A stretch of 64,000 nucleotides of DNA, taken from the NCBI GenBank assembly GCA_036346405.1, contig CM070557.1, positions 53,016,016-53,080,015 on the forward strand. Direction: 5' to 3'. Below the pieces are notes generated by a model. The model had not been told where the DNA came from, searched no databases, and was given only the letters and a program-made list of their open reading frames with translations. The stretch is from Phyllostachys edulis. Taxonomy: Eukaryota; Streptophyta; Magnoliopsida; Poales; Poaceae. Shown piece after piece: positions 45,768-59,324 of the stretch. Made by a program: the position numbers and the translations under genes. How positions within the stretch are numbered: the first letter of the stretch is position 1; each line of letters opens with the position of its first letter.

Positions 45768-48700
45768 ATGGACGACCTCGAGAAGGCCATCCTGCTCGCC
45801 TCCGACTCCCCCGCCGCGGCCGCCGCCTCCCCGGCCCTCCGCGAGGAGGCGCTCACCTTCTGCACCCGCGCCCGCGACGAGTCCCCGCCGTCGTCGCTCC
45901 TCCGCCTCTGCCTCTCCGGCCTTGCCTCCTCGCCGCACGCCCACATCCACTTCTGGTGCCTCCAGTCCCTCCACGACGCGCTCCTGCGCCGCCGCCTCAC
46001 CCTCCCCGACGACCTCGCCCTGCTCCGCGCCTCCCTTCTCTCCCTCGCCTTAGGCTCCAACGCCGCCTCGCCGCCCTTCCTCCGCAACAAGCTCGCCCAG
46101 CTCCTCGCCCTCCTCGTCCGCCTCGAATACCCCCATGTCTACCCATCCTACTTCCTGGACCTCCTCCCGCCCCCGCCGCCGCAGCCGGGGCCTACGGACA
46201 TGTTCGCCCGCGTCCTCATCTCCCTCGACGACGACCTGCTCTCCCAGGAGTACCCCCGCAACGCCGACGAGGCCTCCGACGCTGGGAGAGTCAAGGACGC
46301 CATGCGCGCGCAGTGCGTGCCCCAGATCGCCCGCCACTGGCACGACGCTGCTGCGTCTCTCCGCGTTGCCGACCCCGCCGCTGCCGCCGTAGCCCTTGAT
46401 GCGGCACGCAGGTGCATCTCCTGGATCGATGTCGCGCTGGTCGCGAATGATGTATTCGTTCCTCTGCTCTTCGACATTGCACTGTCCCCTGGAAGTGCTG
46501 CTCCACTTGCTGCGGCAGCGGTGGGGTGTCTTTCTGCTGTGGCAGCGAAGAGGATGGACGCCAGGGCAAAGGTGGTGTTGCTGAGGTCACTCCTGGCTGC
46601 GCAGCAGGGGCTTGGTAGCCCAAACAGTGGGTTAAAAATGGCACCTTTGGTGACGACTTATGCTGCCGAGGCTCTTGAGTGTTATCGCAAACTTGGCTCT
46701 AGTGATGCTGATGGAGCCGCAGCATTGGAAATGCTGGAAGAGGTGATACCAGCTGTATTTGCAGCCGCAGAGAGCTGTGATGATGAGGATGTTGATTCTG
46801 GTTCTGTGCTCGAGTTCTTAGCTGGATATGTGAGTACGATGAAGGCTCCGTCTGAGAAGCAGCTGGGGCACTTGGGACGTATCTTGCAGGTGGTGCGGGT
46901 GCAAATGTCATATGATCCAGTGTATAGGGGGCATCTCGATGTGCTTGACAAGATTGGGAAGGAGGAGGAGGACCTGATTGCGGAGCAGCGGAAGGATTTA
47001 GTTGCATTATTCCGGAACATTTGTCGTGTGGCACCAGCTGCCACTCAGCTGTTCATAAGAGGGTTGCTTGTGACAGCACTCTCATCCGCAGAAGCTAGCG
47101 TTGAGGGTGTTGAGGTCACTCTTACTCTGTTCTACCGGCTTGGGGAAACAGTGGGCGAGGAAGAGATCCGGACTGGGACTGGGCTGCTTGGGGAGCTTGT
47201 GCCCATGCTCCTTTCTGCGAGATTCTCATGCCACACACACCGCTTAGTTGCAATGGTGTATCTGGAGACAATTACCCGCTACATCAAGTTCATGCAGGAG
47301 AATGTGCAGTACGTGCCACACCTTCTTGCTGCATTCTTGGATGAGCGTGGCATACACCATCAGAATGCCCATGTGAGCCGCCGTGCAGGATACTTGTTCA
47401 TGAGAGCTGTCAAGTTGTTGAAGGCAAAGCTAGTGCCTTACTTGGATACCATTTTGCAGGTCTTTCCTTATCTCTTTTGGTAGATGTACACTTATCTAGT
47501 TTGTTATTCTAGAGCTAAGGCTATGTATGTTTATGAGTTAACAGAGCTTGCAAGATGTACTAGGCCAGTTCACTGCTATGGATTGGGCAAATAAAGATGT
47601 AAAGTTCTCCAGCTCAGAGGATGGCAGCCAAATTTTTGAGGTACAATGTCCGTTTGTTTCTATAACCCAACTAACCTTGCACCTAGCTGTTTATATTGTT
47701 TACATTGGAAATACTGAACTTGGACCAATGACATGTGTTCTGATTTCAGGCTGTTGGATTGTTGATCGGTATTGAAGAGGTATCACCAGAGAAGCAGGCT
47801 CAGTGCTTGACAGCTTTGCTGAATCCTCTCTGTCATCAGGTGATTTTTCTCCCCTTTCTTTATATGATGGCTTTAGGTCCTGTAGGAGAGAAGAAACTTA
47901 CTGTTGTCGGTGAAAATCAATTCCAGATTGAGTCGCTTGTTATGGATGCCAAAGCACAAGGACTTGAAGAATCTTCTCCAAAAGCGACAAGTCTTCAGCA
48001 GATTATTGTTGCATTGAATATGGTCAGCAAGGTATGCTTTGCATTCACACATTGTAAGGAATGACCAATACCGCATTCTGTGAAACATGATTTGGCATTC
48101 TGGGGGATGGTTGGTTGGGGCATGTCTAGCAAATATTTTTGATGTTCTATTTTCTAAAATTGTTCTGATTTACTCAGCATGTAAATCCTTAGTTCTGTAC
48201 ATGGCAAGTCATTTGTGCCTCATGCTTACTGGATCCGGATGTTGGCCTTTTCTAGGGCTTTAATGAACGCCTCGTGATGGGAAGTAGGCCAACGATTGGG
48301 GTCATGTTCAAGAAGGTAAGTTCTGTCATTCTGTGTACTTTCCTGTTTTCACTTAATCTTGTATTTATGATGATGTTTGTTTGTTATTAAGTAGCATATG
48401 CAAATGGACAATGGTGAGAACATTTGTTAGTCCTTGATTACTCCTGCATCAATAACTAATATAGCATATCTATGGTCTTTGTCTTGCTATTTCTTCTTAT
48501 GAGATTTTTTCTTATCATCTTATCATCAGACCCTCGATGTTGTTTTGCAAGTCCTTATCTCATTTCCTAATGTGAGACCCTTGCGATCTAAGGTAAATCT
48601 GAACCTGTTTCTTTAACATCTTCCTTGGTTCACTGCTAGGATGATTAACCACTTTCTAACTTATGCAAATGCTGAAATGCAGGTCATATCCTTTCTGCAC

Positions 48701-51700
48701 CGCATGATTGAGATATTAGGAATCTCAGTGCTTCCATGTATTTCAATCACACTAAGACAATTGCCTGTTGATAATGAGGTATTTCATTTTTTTTAATTAT
48801 AGTAATTTCTCTTTTCTTGGTTCTTGGCTTTGCTGGCTTTTGTGATGTCAGTACCTGTAGCACTAAAGTTTCATTTCTTGGTAACTGCCCTGCCTTGAGC
48901 AGTATTTCTTTTAGGGAAAATGTTAGGAGAGAATCCTACTGTATATATATTAAAAATAACAACAGCAGAAAGTTGTTTACAGCCCTTCCAAAGGAAAGGT
49001 GTGTAAATTACAAGTTTTGACTATCATGCCAAACAGCAATGGAAAACTGTGAAATTAGGACACAGACATGCATTAAATAGTTCTTTTCTCAGTTGTGCTC
49101 ATATTTTGGAGCTGACTTAGCATGATTTTTTCAAGTACCTGCTGAACTGTATATTGCTCTTTGAAGCAATATTCTATCAATAGTGTACCCTTTTCTATTT
49201 TTTTATCATTTGGGCTGCTCACATCATTATTATTTTCGTACAGGCAAAAGATATGGTGGAATTTCTCGTATTAATAAACCAAATAATATGCAAATTTAAT
49301 TCTTCAGCAAGTAGCATACTGGAGGATGTCTTTCCTGCTATCGCAAGTCATTTATCTGTGATACTGTCACAAGATGCCTTTTCAACTGGTCCTGCAAGCA
49401 ATACCGAGGTAATGTTAATTGCAGCTGTAAACAATGCCTTGTATAGTGCTTCTGTTTCTATTTTTTCTAGCTGCTTGTTCTTGTATACTTTTGTATGTAT
49501 CTGCTCATCTCTGTATTACTAGAACGCTAGTGTCTTCCAAATGTATTAGGTTGGTAGGGATATACTACATGGTTATCTTTGTTAGCCACTTAGCTTTACT
49601 GTTTCCTGCTTGTTTCTTTCTGATTCTGATGGTGTAACTCCATCTAACATATGTCCTCCTCACTTAGTGCCAATGTTAATTTGCCTTTTTGCAATCTTTA
49701 CTGTTCCGAGTGTGGGACCCGCATGTATTCATATCTTACCATGGTTCCTTGTATACTGCGTTCATATCTTACCATTGCAGGAAATGCGTGAACTGCAAGA
49801 GCTGCAGAGGACATTGTACACATTCTTGCATGCTATGGCAACACATGATCTGTCTACTATCCTCCTTGCTCCTACTTGTAGGCAGTATTTGGAGACCATA
49901 ATGCAGTTGCTTTTGTTTACTTCATGCAGTCATAAAGATATACAACTCCGGAAGGTGAGGATTATGGTTATCTTGATTTCATATTCTCCTTTCAGCATAG
50001 CTATGTTCACAACTTCCACTAAAGACTAATCCAGTGGACACTGTTTACTTATACATTTGTTATGGTTTTTTAGGCATGTGTACAGATTTTTGTCAAACTT
50101 ATAAAAGACTGGTGCACTACCTCCGAAGTTGAAGATAAGGTTCTGTTGTGTTTGCTTGTTTAGATCTTACGTCGTGAAGTTTCAAGTGTCTATCTAGTAT
50201 TTGGACAGTTGAATTGCTCATAATCTCATATATTTCTTGTTTTGTTACTTTCTTCTCTCCTCAGCTTCCTGGCTTCCGAGTATTTATGATTGAGAAGTTT
50301 GCTACTGGTTGCTGTTTATACAGTGTCCTTGATAAATCATTTGATTTACGTGATGCAAATTCGGTATGACATATCATCTTGCTACTATTTCAACTTGCAA
50401 TCCTTGTATTTGCTGTGTTGAAAGTAAACCTCTACATAACTGTTTTGGCTGTTTGTCTATGGCACTGTCTGAATCTCAGTAATTTTAGTAATGCGCATGT
50501 TGGTGGGATTTATAGGCATCTCATTGTGAGTAATGCAACTTCCAGTCTTCAAAATTTCGGAGATAGTATGTTAGCATTATATTGAATTGCTAGGTGAAGG
50601 TGAGGTTAAAGATGTCTGACCACCTAAACATCAGGTCTACTAGGATGAAATGGCACTCTAAATTTCAACTGACATAAGTTGTTCAGCTAGAATATGTAGC
50701 CTGTAGGACATATATGATTTCTTAAAAATCTTGGGATATTTAACTCAATAAAGATTTAAGTTTTAGTTCTGTCAATGTAATTTTCTATAACTTACCCTTC
50801 ATATTTCACTCGAAGTAATGCAATACAGTTGTAAATTAAATTTATTTTTGTGATGTTCTAAAGTGCACTGAGTTGCATACTTGCATAGTTGCATTTCATT
50901 TCTTATCGGTATCCATTTATCTAATTAAATCATGCATAGAGATCACTTCCTGCTCTTTTCCCCAGTGATACGTTCCAGAAAAGCCTAGGGTGCACACATT
51001 ACTTCATGTTGGTCTCTGGCAGAACTGAAAGTACATTGTACTTTGTCCAAAATTTGAAACTAATCTGTGAACTTTTCTACTATGCAAGGCAGTGTAGATC
51101 TATTCGGTTTCCTTTTATGATAGAATGTTCATGCATCAAAACGTACTGCTGAGTTGGCCCAGTGGGTTATCATGTGCTATATCCTGGTGCTTTCATTGCT
51201 TCGTAATGAGGGAATAAATGGGTTATCATGTGCTATATCAAAATACTATCATTGCTTCGTGAGGAGGGAATAGATAATTAGATCACTTGGTGTCCAAACT
51301 AGGCATGCACTAATACAGTCCTCTGGACAGTGGTGCTAGGTTCTTATATAGCAGTTAGTTAAGTTTAGAATCAACTAGAACATGGGCTCTACACTGCCCT
51401 GCCCTGTCATGTTTGTTTGTTTGTTCCAGAACTCCATGTGTTGTCATTTTACAGCATTACTATATTTAAAATCTACATGGCTGTTGCACGGTGATATATG
51501 GATTAATTCTTTATCTTCAAGAGCTTCATTCAGTTGACTTCTTTTTTTTAGCTTGTTCTCTTTGGTGAAATCGTGATGGCTCAAAAGATTATGTATGAAA
51601 GATTTGGGGAGGACTTCATTGTAAATTTTGTAGCAAAAGGTCTTCCAGAAGCTCACTGTCCACCAGACCTAGCTGAACAGTACTACCAAAAGTTACAGGT

Positions 51701-54100
51701 ATGCTTGTTCTCGTGACCTCATTTTGTCACAGTTGTATATAAAAGAGAGGAAAAAGTCCATTTTCAACCCTTAACTATTGCCCAAGTCCGATTTTCAACC
51801 AACTCCAAAACCGTCTAAAACGCAATCTCCAACTCTCAAAACCGTTCTTTTATCACCCTTCGGCCCTTCCCACCCCCGGTTTTCGCTGATGTGGAGGTGG
51901 TTTTTGTTGAGTCGGGTGGGGGCCACATGTCAGTCCTCCCTCTCCCTTCCAACTCCTTTTTATGTCTCTCCCCTCTCTCAAGCCGATCACTGTTGATCGG
52001 GCCTCGCCGCCGACCACTGTCGCCTCCCCCCTCCCTGTCTCCCTCCCTCTCCATGCCTCCATCGTGCCGCCGCGAAGCTTGCATGAACCAACGACGCCGG
52101 CGAGGTCGCTCATGACGCCAACAGTGCTTGGCCCAAATAGAGGGGAGCACGAGCATCAGGGGAGTTACCGAAGTCTACCGGTGCGGACGATGAGGTCGAG
52201 AGAGCTTTGAGGCGGCCCTGTGGCGTGTGGCCAGCGACAACGATGAGGCTGGAGCAGCTGGTGCGATGGCGTTGAGTCCACTGGTCTTGGTGATCCATGG
52301 TCTCCACGCTTGGCGTTGAGCTCGATTGGTCGGGGCGCTGGTCATGTTGCTGCTCTTGCTCGCGCTGTTCAGAGCAGGCCACAGAGCTCGCGGTGAATGA
52401 CGACAAAGAGGTGGAAGACCAGGAAGATCGTGGCGTCGGGCCCATTGAACCCGTTGTAGATGCTGACGAACACCCAACCTCGCTCCTCTGACACCACGAT
52501 GTGGATTTGGATGTGGTCCTCACCGCCGTCACTAGCTTTCCCTGCGCCCACTGTAGACCGTCGGAATCGCCACCACAAGCAGCGATGGCTGCTACGGCGT
52601 CCGGCGAACCAAGTTTGTCGAATCCTGAAATTTCATGGTGGTGTGAAATTGCGGAGGCGGCGACCGTCATGGGAGAGGCTCCGGCGGACCGTAGGGACGA
52701 CGCCTCCCATACGGCCGGAGGTGGCAGCGCCAGGGAGACCAGGAAGTCGTCAGCATCTATGACGAGGCGTTGGTCTTGATGCTGCTCTTGCTCGCGCTGT
52801 CCCAAAGTAGGCCACGAAGCTCGCGATGAAAGGCGGCATAGAGGTGGGAGACCAGGAAGTCCATGGCGTCGGGCCCATTGAACCCCTTGTAGATGCTGTC
52901 GAACACCCAACCTCGCTCCTCCGACACCATGATGTGGACGCGGTCTCGCCGCTTTCCCTGCGCCATCGCAGCGTTAAATCGCCGCCACCACAAGCAAGGA
53001 TTTGCTACGGCGTCCGGCGAACCAAGATCCGCCGAATCTTGAAATTTCACGGTGTGCACGAGGAGCGTGCGTGTGAAATTGCGGAGGCAGCGGCCGTGGG
53101 AGAGGCTCTGACGAAGCACAGGGACGACGCCTCCCATACGGCTGGAGGTGGTGGCTCAAGGAGAGGCCCGGGGAGGGCCTAGATTTGGCCAGCGATGGGA
53201 AAAGGTGCTTGGAGAAATAGAGGAGAAGAGAGGAAGAAGAAGATGGGGAAGGGACTGACATGTGGGCCCCATCATTTTTTATTTTCTGATTTGCTAGATG
53301 ATGTGGCACACACATGGCAGACACATCACGTGAGACCGGGTGGGAAGAGCCGAAGGGGGTCCACGGTTTTGAGAGTTCAATGGTGCGTTTTAGACGGTTT
53401 TGGAGTTTGAGGTTGAATGTTGAAAAATGGACCTTTTCCTTAAAAAAATACAACTTTTCCGTGATAGGCTTTTACAGTTGTGTAGCACATACAACAATAT
53501 TTTTAGTTATGAACATATGTGTTGTAGTACCTATCTGCGCAATTGCGGTCGCAATTCTACTAGCTGCTATAATGCTAGAATAGAAATTACTATATGCAAA
53601 TTCAAGAAGTTGAACCACTTTTCTTAAATTACTGAATCTAAATGTGAGTAAACCATGTTGTTGTACTGTTGATAACTGGACTATTATCAGCTTGGTTGAC
53701 ATTCCATTAGAATGACATTTAGGTTAGGGTGGTGTTATTAGTATCAAGAAGCAGCTCTGTACTATATAAATTGTGACTTGTATTGACACAGTGAGTATTT
53801 ACCGTTTAACTTTAGACTTCAGAGTAATGGCGATGAGTCAATGGCTATCCTTTGTTTGTCTTATTACTCTGGGAAGGGTTTTTGTTTGTAAGGTGGAACC
53901 GTAACAAGATGCTGACACTCTTATCTCTTATCTGATGTATCAAATTAAAATTTTCACTTTTCAATAGACTATTTCCTGTTGTAATAAAAGTAGTTTTTTT
54001 CCTTCAACAGGGAAATGATATCAAGGCATTCAGATCATTTTATCATTCACTTATCGAGAAACTAAGACAACAACAGAATGGAAGTCTTGTATTCAGATAG
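45768..54100 (+). CDS. XPOT: Exportin-T (tRNA export receptor), 13 exons
   Basis: Importin-beta-family receptor that carries mature tRNA from nucleus to cytoplasm with Ran-GTP; the Arabidopsis gene is PAUSED. Exons: 45768-47459, 47545-47640, 47750-47839, 47927-48031, 48256-48315, 48530-48592, 48683-48778, 49244-49408, 49781-49954, 50074-50139, 50265-50363, 51552-51698, 54011-54100. They sum to 2943 nt, or 980 residues, close to the plant family length (~988 in Arabidopsis, from memory). Matches include GFNERLV, EMRELQELQRTLYTFLHAMATHDLS, RKACVQIFVKLIKDWC, CCLYSVLDKSFD and the C-terminal GNDIKAFRSFYHSLIEKLRQQQNGS. Every exon is a multiple of three. The ATG sits in CCGCCATGG. Exon 1 is GC-rich, fading 5' to 3' as in grasses. 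No defect seen. Confidence 0.97.
51749..53439. mobile_element. Pack-MULE in exportin-T intron 12
   Basis: A 1691-bp element with TIRs of about 100 bp: GGAAAAAGTCCATTTTCAAC on the left, GGAAAAGGTCCATTTTTCAAC on the right (complement), then AAAACCGTCTAAAACGC-type sequence in both. Flanking 9-mers TAAAAGAGA and TTAAAAAAA agree at only 6 of 9, so the duplication has decayed or the ends are slightly misplaced. The GC-rich interior holds a duplicated phosphatase fragment. The host intron keeps its GT-AG ends. Confidence 0.85.
52369..53000 (-). pseudogene. Two tandem fragments of a PLL-type PP2C
   Basis: Two copies about 430 bp apart. The first, in the 52757-53137 frame, reads DRVHIMVSEERGWVFDSIY, KGFNGPDAMDFLVSHLY and HRELRGLLWD. 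The second, in 52369-52578, reads IHIVVSEERGWVFVSIY, NGFNGPDA and HRELCGLL. This is the POLTERGEIST/PLL PP2C signature, where the family has YDGFNGPDA; here the metal-binding Asp is Lys or Asn. Only one short region is present, so neither copy can be active. Captured by the surrounding Pack-MULE, antisense to exportin-T. Confidence 0.8.
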
Positions 54101-55700
54101 CATCATTCAATTCATTTTCAATCTGTTGGCAGTAGAAGACTCAGCTGTGTGATTCAAGTATAGGTAGTTATTTCTGTATTATCTACATTGATTTTACTAT
54201 CTTTGTTTGCTCATATTCTTTCATTCCTATTTTTGGCTTAATTCATTATAATTTGCAGGGTAGTTGTATCATCAGTGTATATAAAGCTACCATTTCTGAG
54301 ACTGGAAGGTATTCTCTTGCCTTTAATATGACTCAAGCTATCTACCTGTGTTTTTTTGTTATTAAACTATAACTTCCAATGGTGTATATGCTGTGTTCTT
54401 CATGTTCATCTTGTTGGGTACTTTTCCTTCTGTCCTCAACACATATTAATTGCTCCATTCTGATAGTTTTGATGTATGATTCTGGTTTAACCTATAGAGG
54501 TTGCTGGGAGTGATGGACATCGTAAACTCCATACATGTTTCTTTCTATAGCAGTATAATACACCCTCTTATCTTGGAGGATTTGTGGCCGTAATGCCTAT
54601 TTGAACTGGGTAGAATGCAATTGGTGAATTGCATTATCTTATTTTGCATCTTCAACTAAATAAAATATTTACATGTGGTTGCTCTCCCCAATATCTCATT
54701 TTAGTTTGTGTTGGCTGCATGTAATTTATAAAATTTTACTCTTGAATGCTTGCAGATGTATACTGCGGGAATATTTTTACTGAGTCTTGCTACCGTGGCA
54801 AAGTTCCTTGTTCATCGCGTGTTAGTGAGAATGCAGGGGAGTACATCCCCAAGAGTTTCTGCTGAGGAAATACAGGGTTTCATTTATTTCATTTGAGATT
54901 TCTCCCCAAAGTGATTATTTGTTCTGCTCTCTGGGATTCAAATTTTGTGAGGCAATTTCAGTGAACTAAATAGCTGGGATGAGTTGGAGTGTGTGGGCTG
55001 TGTTTTTCCTTTACAGAAGTTGTCACACCGCCTGTTGTTGTCATATACCATTTTTTGCAAAATTGCAGTGGTTTTCACCCCCATTGGGTCAGCTGGGGTA
55101 CTGTACAGATTCTTTAATACCACTGCGTTATAAGCTCTATGATCACCATTTCGTCAATCTGATGATCCAGTGACAACAAAAGCTATATGATCGCCTCTTG
55201 AACTTTGGATTGTCTTTTCCTTTCCAAGCCTACAAATTCTCTACATGGTAGTTGATGCTTCATTTTTTAGCCCATCCTGTTCCGACTTTGCTGTAGTTTG
55301 GAAAGAACTGCACCGTCGGTGCAAAGGATTTGGCTTCCTGCCCTATCTTTCTTTCCATTAGACGGGAAGTTGTTAGCATTGGATTCGGTTGCCTAGCAGA
55401 ATCAGTCATTTTTTAGGCGGCGTATATGTATGGCTGAGAAGTCCGACAAGAGTTTGGCATGATCGTGTCCTTCGTTCTTTTGATCTCAGGAATGGCCGGG
55501 AACACACCTGGCTGTGCGTGCAATCATGCGCGTATCACGGATTCAAGGCATTGTTTGTGCTTTGCCTTGGAAAATCCATATAATCATGTAGTTTCTGCAA
55601 TACAAAAGGGACCCATGTTTGTTAGTAGGCATACAGGAGGTTGCCAAGATGTTTACCCTTTCTGACATGTATATGATGGATTCTGTCATGTTAAGCTCAT
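54101..55700 (+). other. Exportin-T 3' region (UTR and downstream)
   Basis: No long coding frame. Splice-like sites occur after the stop (TTTGCAGGG near 54259 and GCTTGCAGATG near 54755), so the 3' UTR may be spliced. I cannot place the polyadenylation site. No other gene seen to 55700. Confidence 0.4.
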
Positions 55701-57280
55701 CCATCTCAAGTCATTTTTTTATTAGCCCCTCAAGTCAATGCAACTCATGTTTATGTGGCACAGCACAGCTGGAAAGGGGTCCTCACAGAGGGAAATGCCA
55801 AGCATACATGGGACCATTACAAACTCCAGTAGAACTACAGACCAACAAAGCACACAGATGCCAAAAGAGTTGAAAATCCTGCATCGTACAAATTACAAGA
55901 GACAAAAGCAGCACTAGCCAAGATGAACTAGCCCCAAGGCGCCCAACTCATCACCTTTTGAATCCACTTGGTATTTCCTTTTTTGTTTAGGCCACGTTTC
56001 GAAAGTAGGAGGAAATAATTCAATTTCCGCAGGAATCAGAAAAAATTCTTCCGCCGTTTCAAACGAGGCCTGACTGGGCACTTGGATTTTTTTATGTTTG
56101 CAATGTCAGGTAAGATTTTGGCCCATTACCAGGCTTACATGTAAATCAGCAAGTATTCTCACAAAACTGTAATAGCCACTTAGCTAGCTAAGCAGTCTGA
56201 ATAAATCGGAGTTTGGAGCTGTGTTTTCTAATGTATACAGTGGAGTTCTGGGTCTTGAACCCTCTCACACCTACCGTGAGGTTGATGAGGTTGTTGATCT
56301 GTAATACTGTATCACAAGTTCAGAACATATGCTACTGATGTATTGAAAAGATACGAAGACAAAGCATTGACATAAAAAGGTTATACTAATAATTAATAAC
56401 GACTATATGCTGAAGAATGCTGCTAATGGAGCTAGGTTGATTGGATGGCTATATTAAAAGATAAAGCCTCTGCTTTTGACACAAAAGAGGATCAATTATG
56501 ATAACATCCCCAGGATAAAATGGTTAGTTTAGGTCTTTAGGACTAGTCTAAGAGTAGGGTTTTTTTTTTGTTGCATAGAAGACATTTTCTTCTCCAGATC
56601 AAATGTCGAGTAATCTGTCTATTGAAGAAGTCGGTATTGCCTTTTCAAAAGAAATGGTCAGTATTCAGTTCAGTGTATATGGTGGTTGACCAAATCAAGC
56701 TAAAGATAGTCTAATTATTAAAAGTAATCAAGCTAGCTATTGCAGAACATTGCTTGCTTGCAGCCGACAGATTCAGATAAACTAACAAATGTCTGCACCA
56801 ATCAACAGCCATCTGGCCATCTGTAACATGTAACACCAATTTAAGATTGTTGTGTATACCAGCATAGCTACAAATCTACAGGTTTATTGAAGAATCATCA
56901 CCACACATATTCAATCTCATGTCGAATCAACCAAACCATTGAAACCAATACCTAGCATTTTGAGCTATATACATGCCAAGAATATGTGCTCACGTCGGCG
57001 AGCACGAATCAACCAAACCATTGAAACCAATACCTAGCATTTTGAGCTATATACATGCCAAGAACCCTATCTAGACACATTTTTTTAGATAGTGAAAGTA
57101 CAACTCCTGACCTTTGCACCAACTAAGGATGCAAATAGCCATTACACCCCATCAGCTAAAAGCTGAAAAAAATGGCCAAAAGCAACAATAACGAACAAAT
57201 TGTCATACAAAAGTTAGCCTAAAAAACCACCTAACCCCGTCTCCAGGACCAACCAAGAGATTATCCACACGTGAACAACA
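55701..57280. other. Intergenic stretch, no gene seen
   Basis: AT-rich. Contains a direct duplication of 60 bp beginning CGAATCAACCAAACCATTG at 56923-56982 and 57005-57064 (period 82 bp, almost identical). Otherwise nothing recognisable. Confidence 0.5.
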
Positions 57281-57930
57281 GCTGCGCAGCAAAGAGGTGA
57301 TGATGGGTCAGTCTCCGTAGCGACGCCTCTAAGAAGGGATACGACTCACGTCGTCATCGTTGAATCCAACCAGCGAATGTCAGATCAGGAGTTTTCACTC
57401 CGGAACTCATCAGGTACCGGTTCTCCAAAGCAACGCCTTCAAGAAGGTAACGCCGCTCAGGTCGACATCGTTGCCACGACTTCATCGTTGAATTCAACCA
57501 ATAAAGGCCAGATCACCAAAACGACGTCCGCAACATCCCCAACGGCCAACCGCCGCCAGCACTAAAGGAAGGCGACGTTCACCGCAGCCCACGCGTTGGC
57601 TGGTTAACAACCGTCCGCTGGAGAGGAGTCGAGCGCCTCACAAGCCACCGCCACCGAACCATCGCGATCTCTACCAACTATGCTAAATCTGGATCTACAC
57701 AGCGCCACCTCCGTCGTCATGCCATCGACGAAGCCGCGCCGCCGAAAGAAGCCGGCGGAGAAGGGCCCCGAATCGCCACATTCGAAGACGAGCTGACGAA
57801 GAAGGGTCCTAGATCCAACCCCGATAAAAGTCCACATCGTTGGAAATCGGCAAACAGACGTCTAGCGTCGGTAGCGCAATATAGATCAGACGCTACCACC
57901 GAGAAGAAGAAGCCCTGTCTAAACACATAT
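57281..57930. other. GC-rich repeat-like stretch
   Basis: GC-rich block containing CGACGCCTCTAAGAAGG and CAACGCCTTCAAGAAGG about 110 bp apart, and a 62-codon plus frame (57377-57565) with no domain. The phrase style resembles untranslated regions of grass retroelements, but I cannot place it in a family and find no ends. Confidence 0.35.
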
Positions 57931-59053
57931 TTTTCCCCTTCTTAATTCTCTGCTTAAATCAAGAACCATGCATGCATCTAGAATATTATTTGCTCGAGTA
58001 GCTCAATGTGATCGATTCAGTGAGATGCTATTAGAGTCAGAATCACATGTTATGGCCGTGGTTGTACCTGCCAAAGTGTTTATCTTCAAACACAGGAAAC
58101 TATTCAGGAAGCAATAAGTGCACAGGAAGGAGCACATATGTAGATGCATATGACGTGGCTATTTAGTAGTTGGTAAGGAGTCTCGTGACACTTGAGCTCT
58201 TCATGGAAAGAGATGGCAAACCTACCCCGTATCTCACGAAGTTAACCTGTCGCTTACCAACATGTTTTCTGAAAGAGTTTCTAGAACGTGTCGATTGGTG
58301 AAGTTTCAGGTTTATTATCACATGAGTAGATTCTTGTCGGCTCAATTTCTCCATCGAATTGCTCGATCGATAATGTATCAGATACAGGTCGACTCGTCAT
58401 TGATCCAATGGAATAGGGCATTTTGTACTCGATCTGACTAATCAGCAGAATGCAATATATGCCTAGGTCATTTGATTAGTAAAAACTGCTTGCATCTGCA
58501 TGATAGATAAGTAAAATAACACGATTTCACAGCTTCTTGCTGAGGAAACAAAGAACTTTCTTCTCCGTTGCAACGAGTTAATTTACCAACTTACGGCACT
58601 GGACAGTCAAGGTAATCAATCGATTTCATCGATTACTCTTAACTCTTAAGTCTTAATTGATCACGTGATTGTAGCGTGGTTATTTTCTAATTGTCGTGAC
58701 TAATATAGATCGATATGCACTGCAGAAGTCAAAAGGATGGGACGATTGTTTCTCTACATACACGCATCGCATGCATCAACGGTTTGAATGTCGCTTCCCA
58801 CTTGCTCCACCTGCCTGCAGGGAAAAACAAGAAAGTAACGTTCTTACGAACAAACACCTTCTGAACACGTAGTGCGCAAGAACAGTTAGTCGAAAGAAAA
58901 GTACGCAAATCCTAAAACAAGCTAAGTTGGTTGAAAATTTGTTATCGTCATTTCAGACTATAAAAAACGGAATTGCTATATAACTTCCGACAGTTTTTTT
59001 AAATTAAAACTGTCACTTTTCTATTCGTTAGATGTGCTATAAGATTCGTGTTA
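57931..59053. other. Intergenic stretch, no gene seen
   Basis: AT-rich with no supported frame, RNA gene or element. The minus frame 58163-58354 has no domain. Confidence 0.5.
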
Positions 59054-59281
59054 TAGAGCCTTGTAGAGGTCGAGGAGGATGTTGTCGAGGGATTCCTGCA
59101 ATTGCTTGAGGCAGAGACGCCTCAATGACTTGATGGCGTCCATGGCCTCGTTGAGGTACCCTCGCTTCTTCATCACGATCGCCATGTCTTTGAGCGCGCT
59201 GTCCACCTTGTCCCCGGTGTTTATCGCCTTCCCGAACCACTCCTTCTCCACCAGCTTCATCCATAATGGATAATTGCACAT
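59054..59281 (-). pseudogene. SDI1/MS5-type TPR protein fragment
   Basis: Minus frame of 76 codons, of which about residues 9-74 match one exon of the plant SULPHUR DEFICIENCY-INDUCED/MALE STERILITY 5 (POLLENLESS 3) TPR family: EWFGKAINTGDKVDSALKDM, then VMKKRGYLNEAMDAIKSLR and ESLDNILLDLYKA. No preceding or following exon is seen within several hundred bases, and a frame stop follows at once. The first eight residues are not family-like. It is a stray exon copy rather than a gene. Confidence 0.82.
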
Positions 59282-59324
59282 ACTGGCTAATCCCGGTCAT
59301 ATTTAGATATGAACCGCTCATTCT

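Noticed and set aside
45696..47044. Antisense and alternate-frame ORFs over exportin-T exon 1
   Set aside because: They are shadows of the GC-rich 1692-base first exon, whose own frame matches the family throughout.
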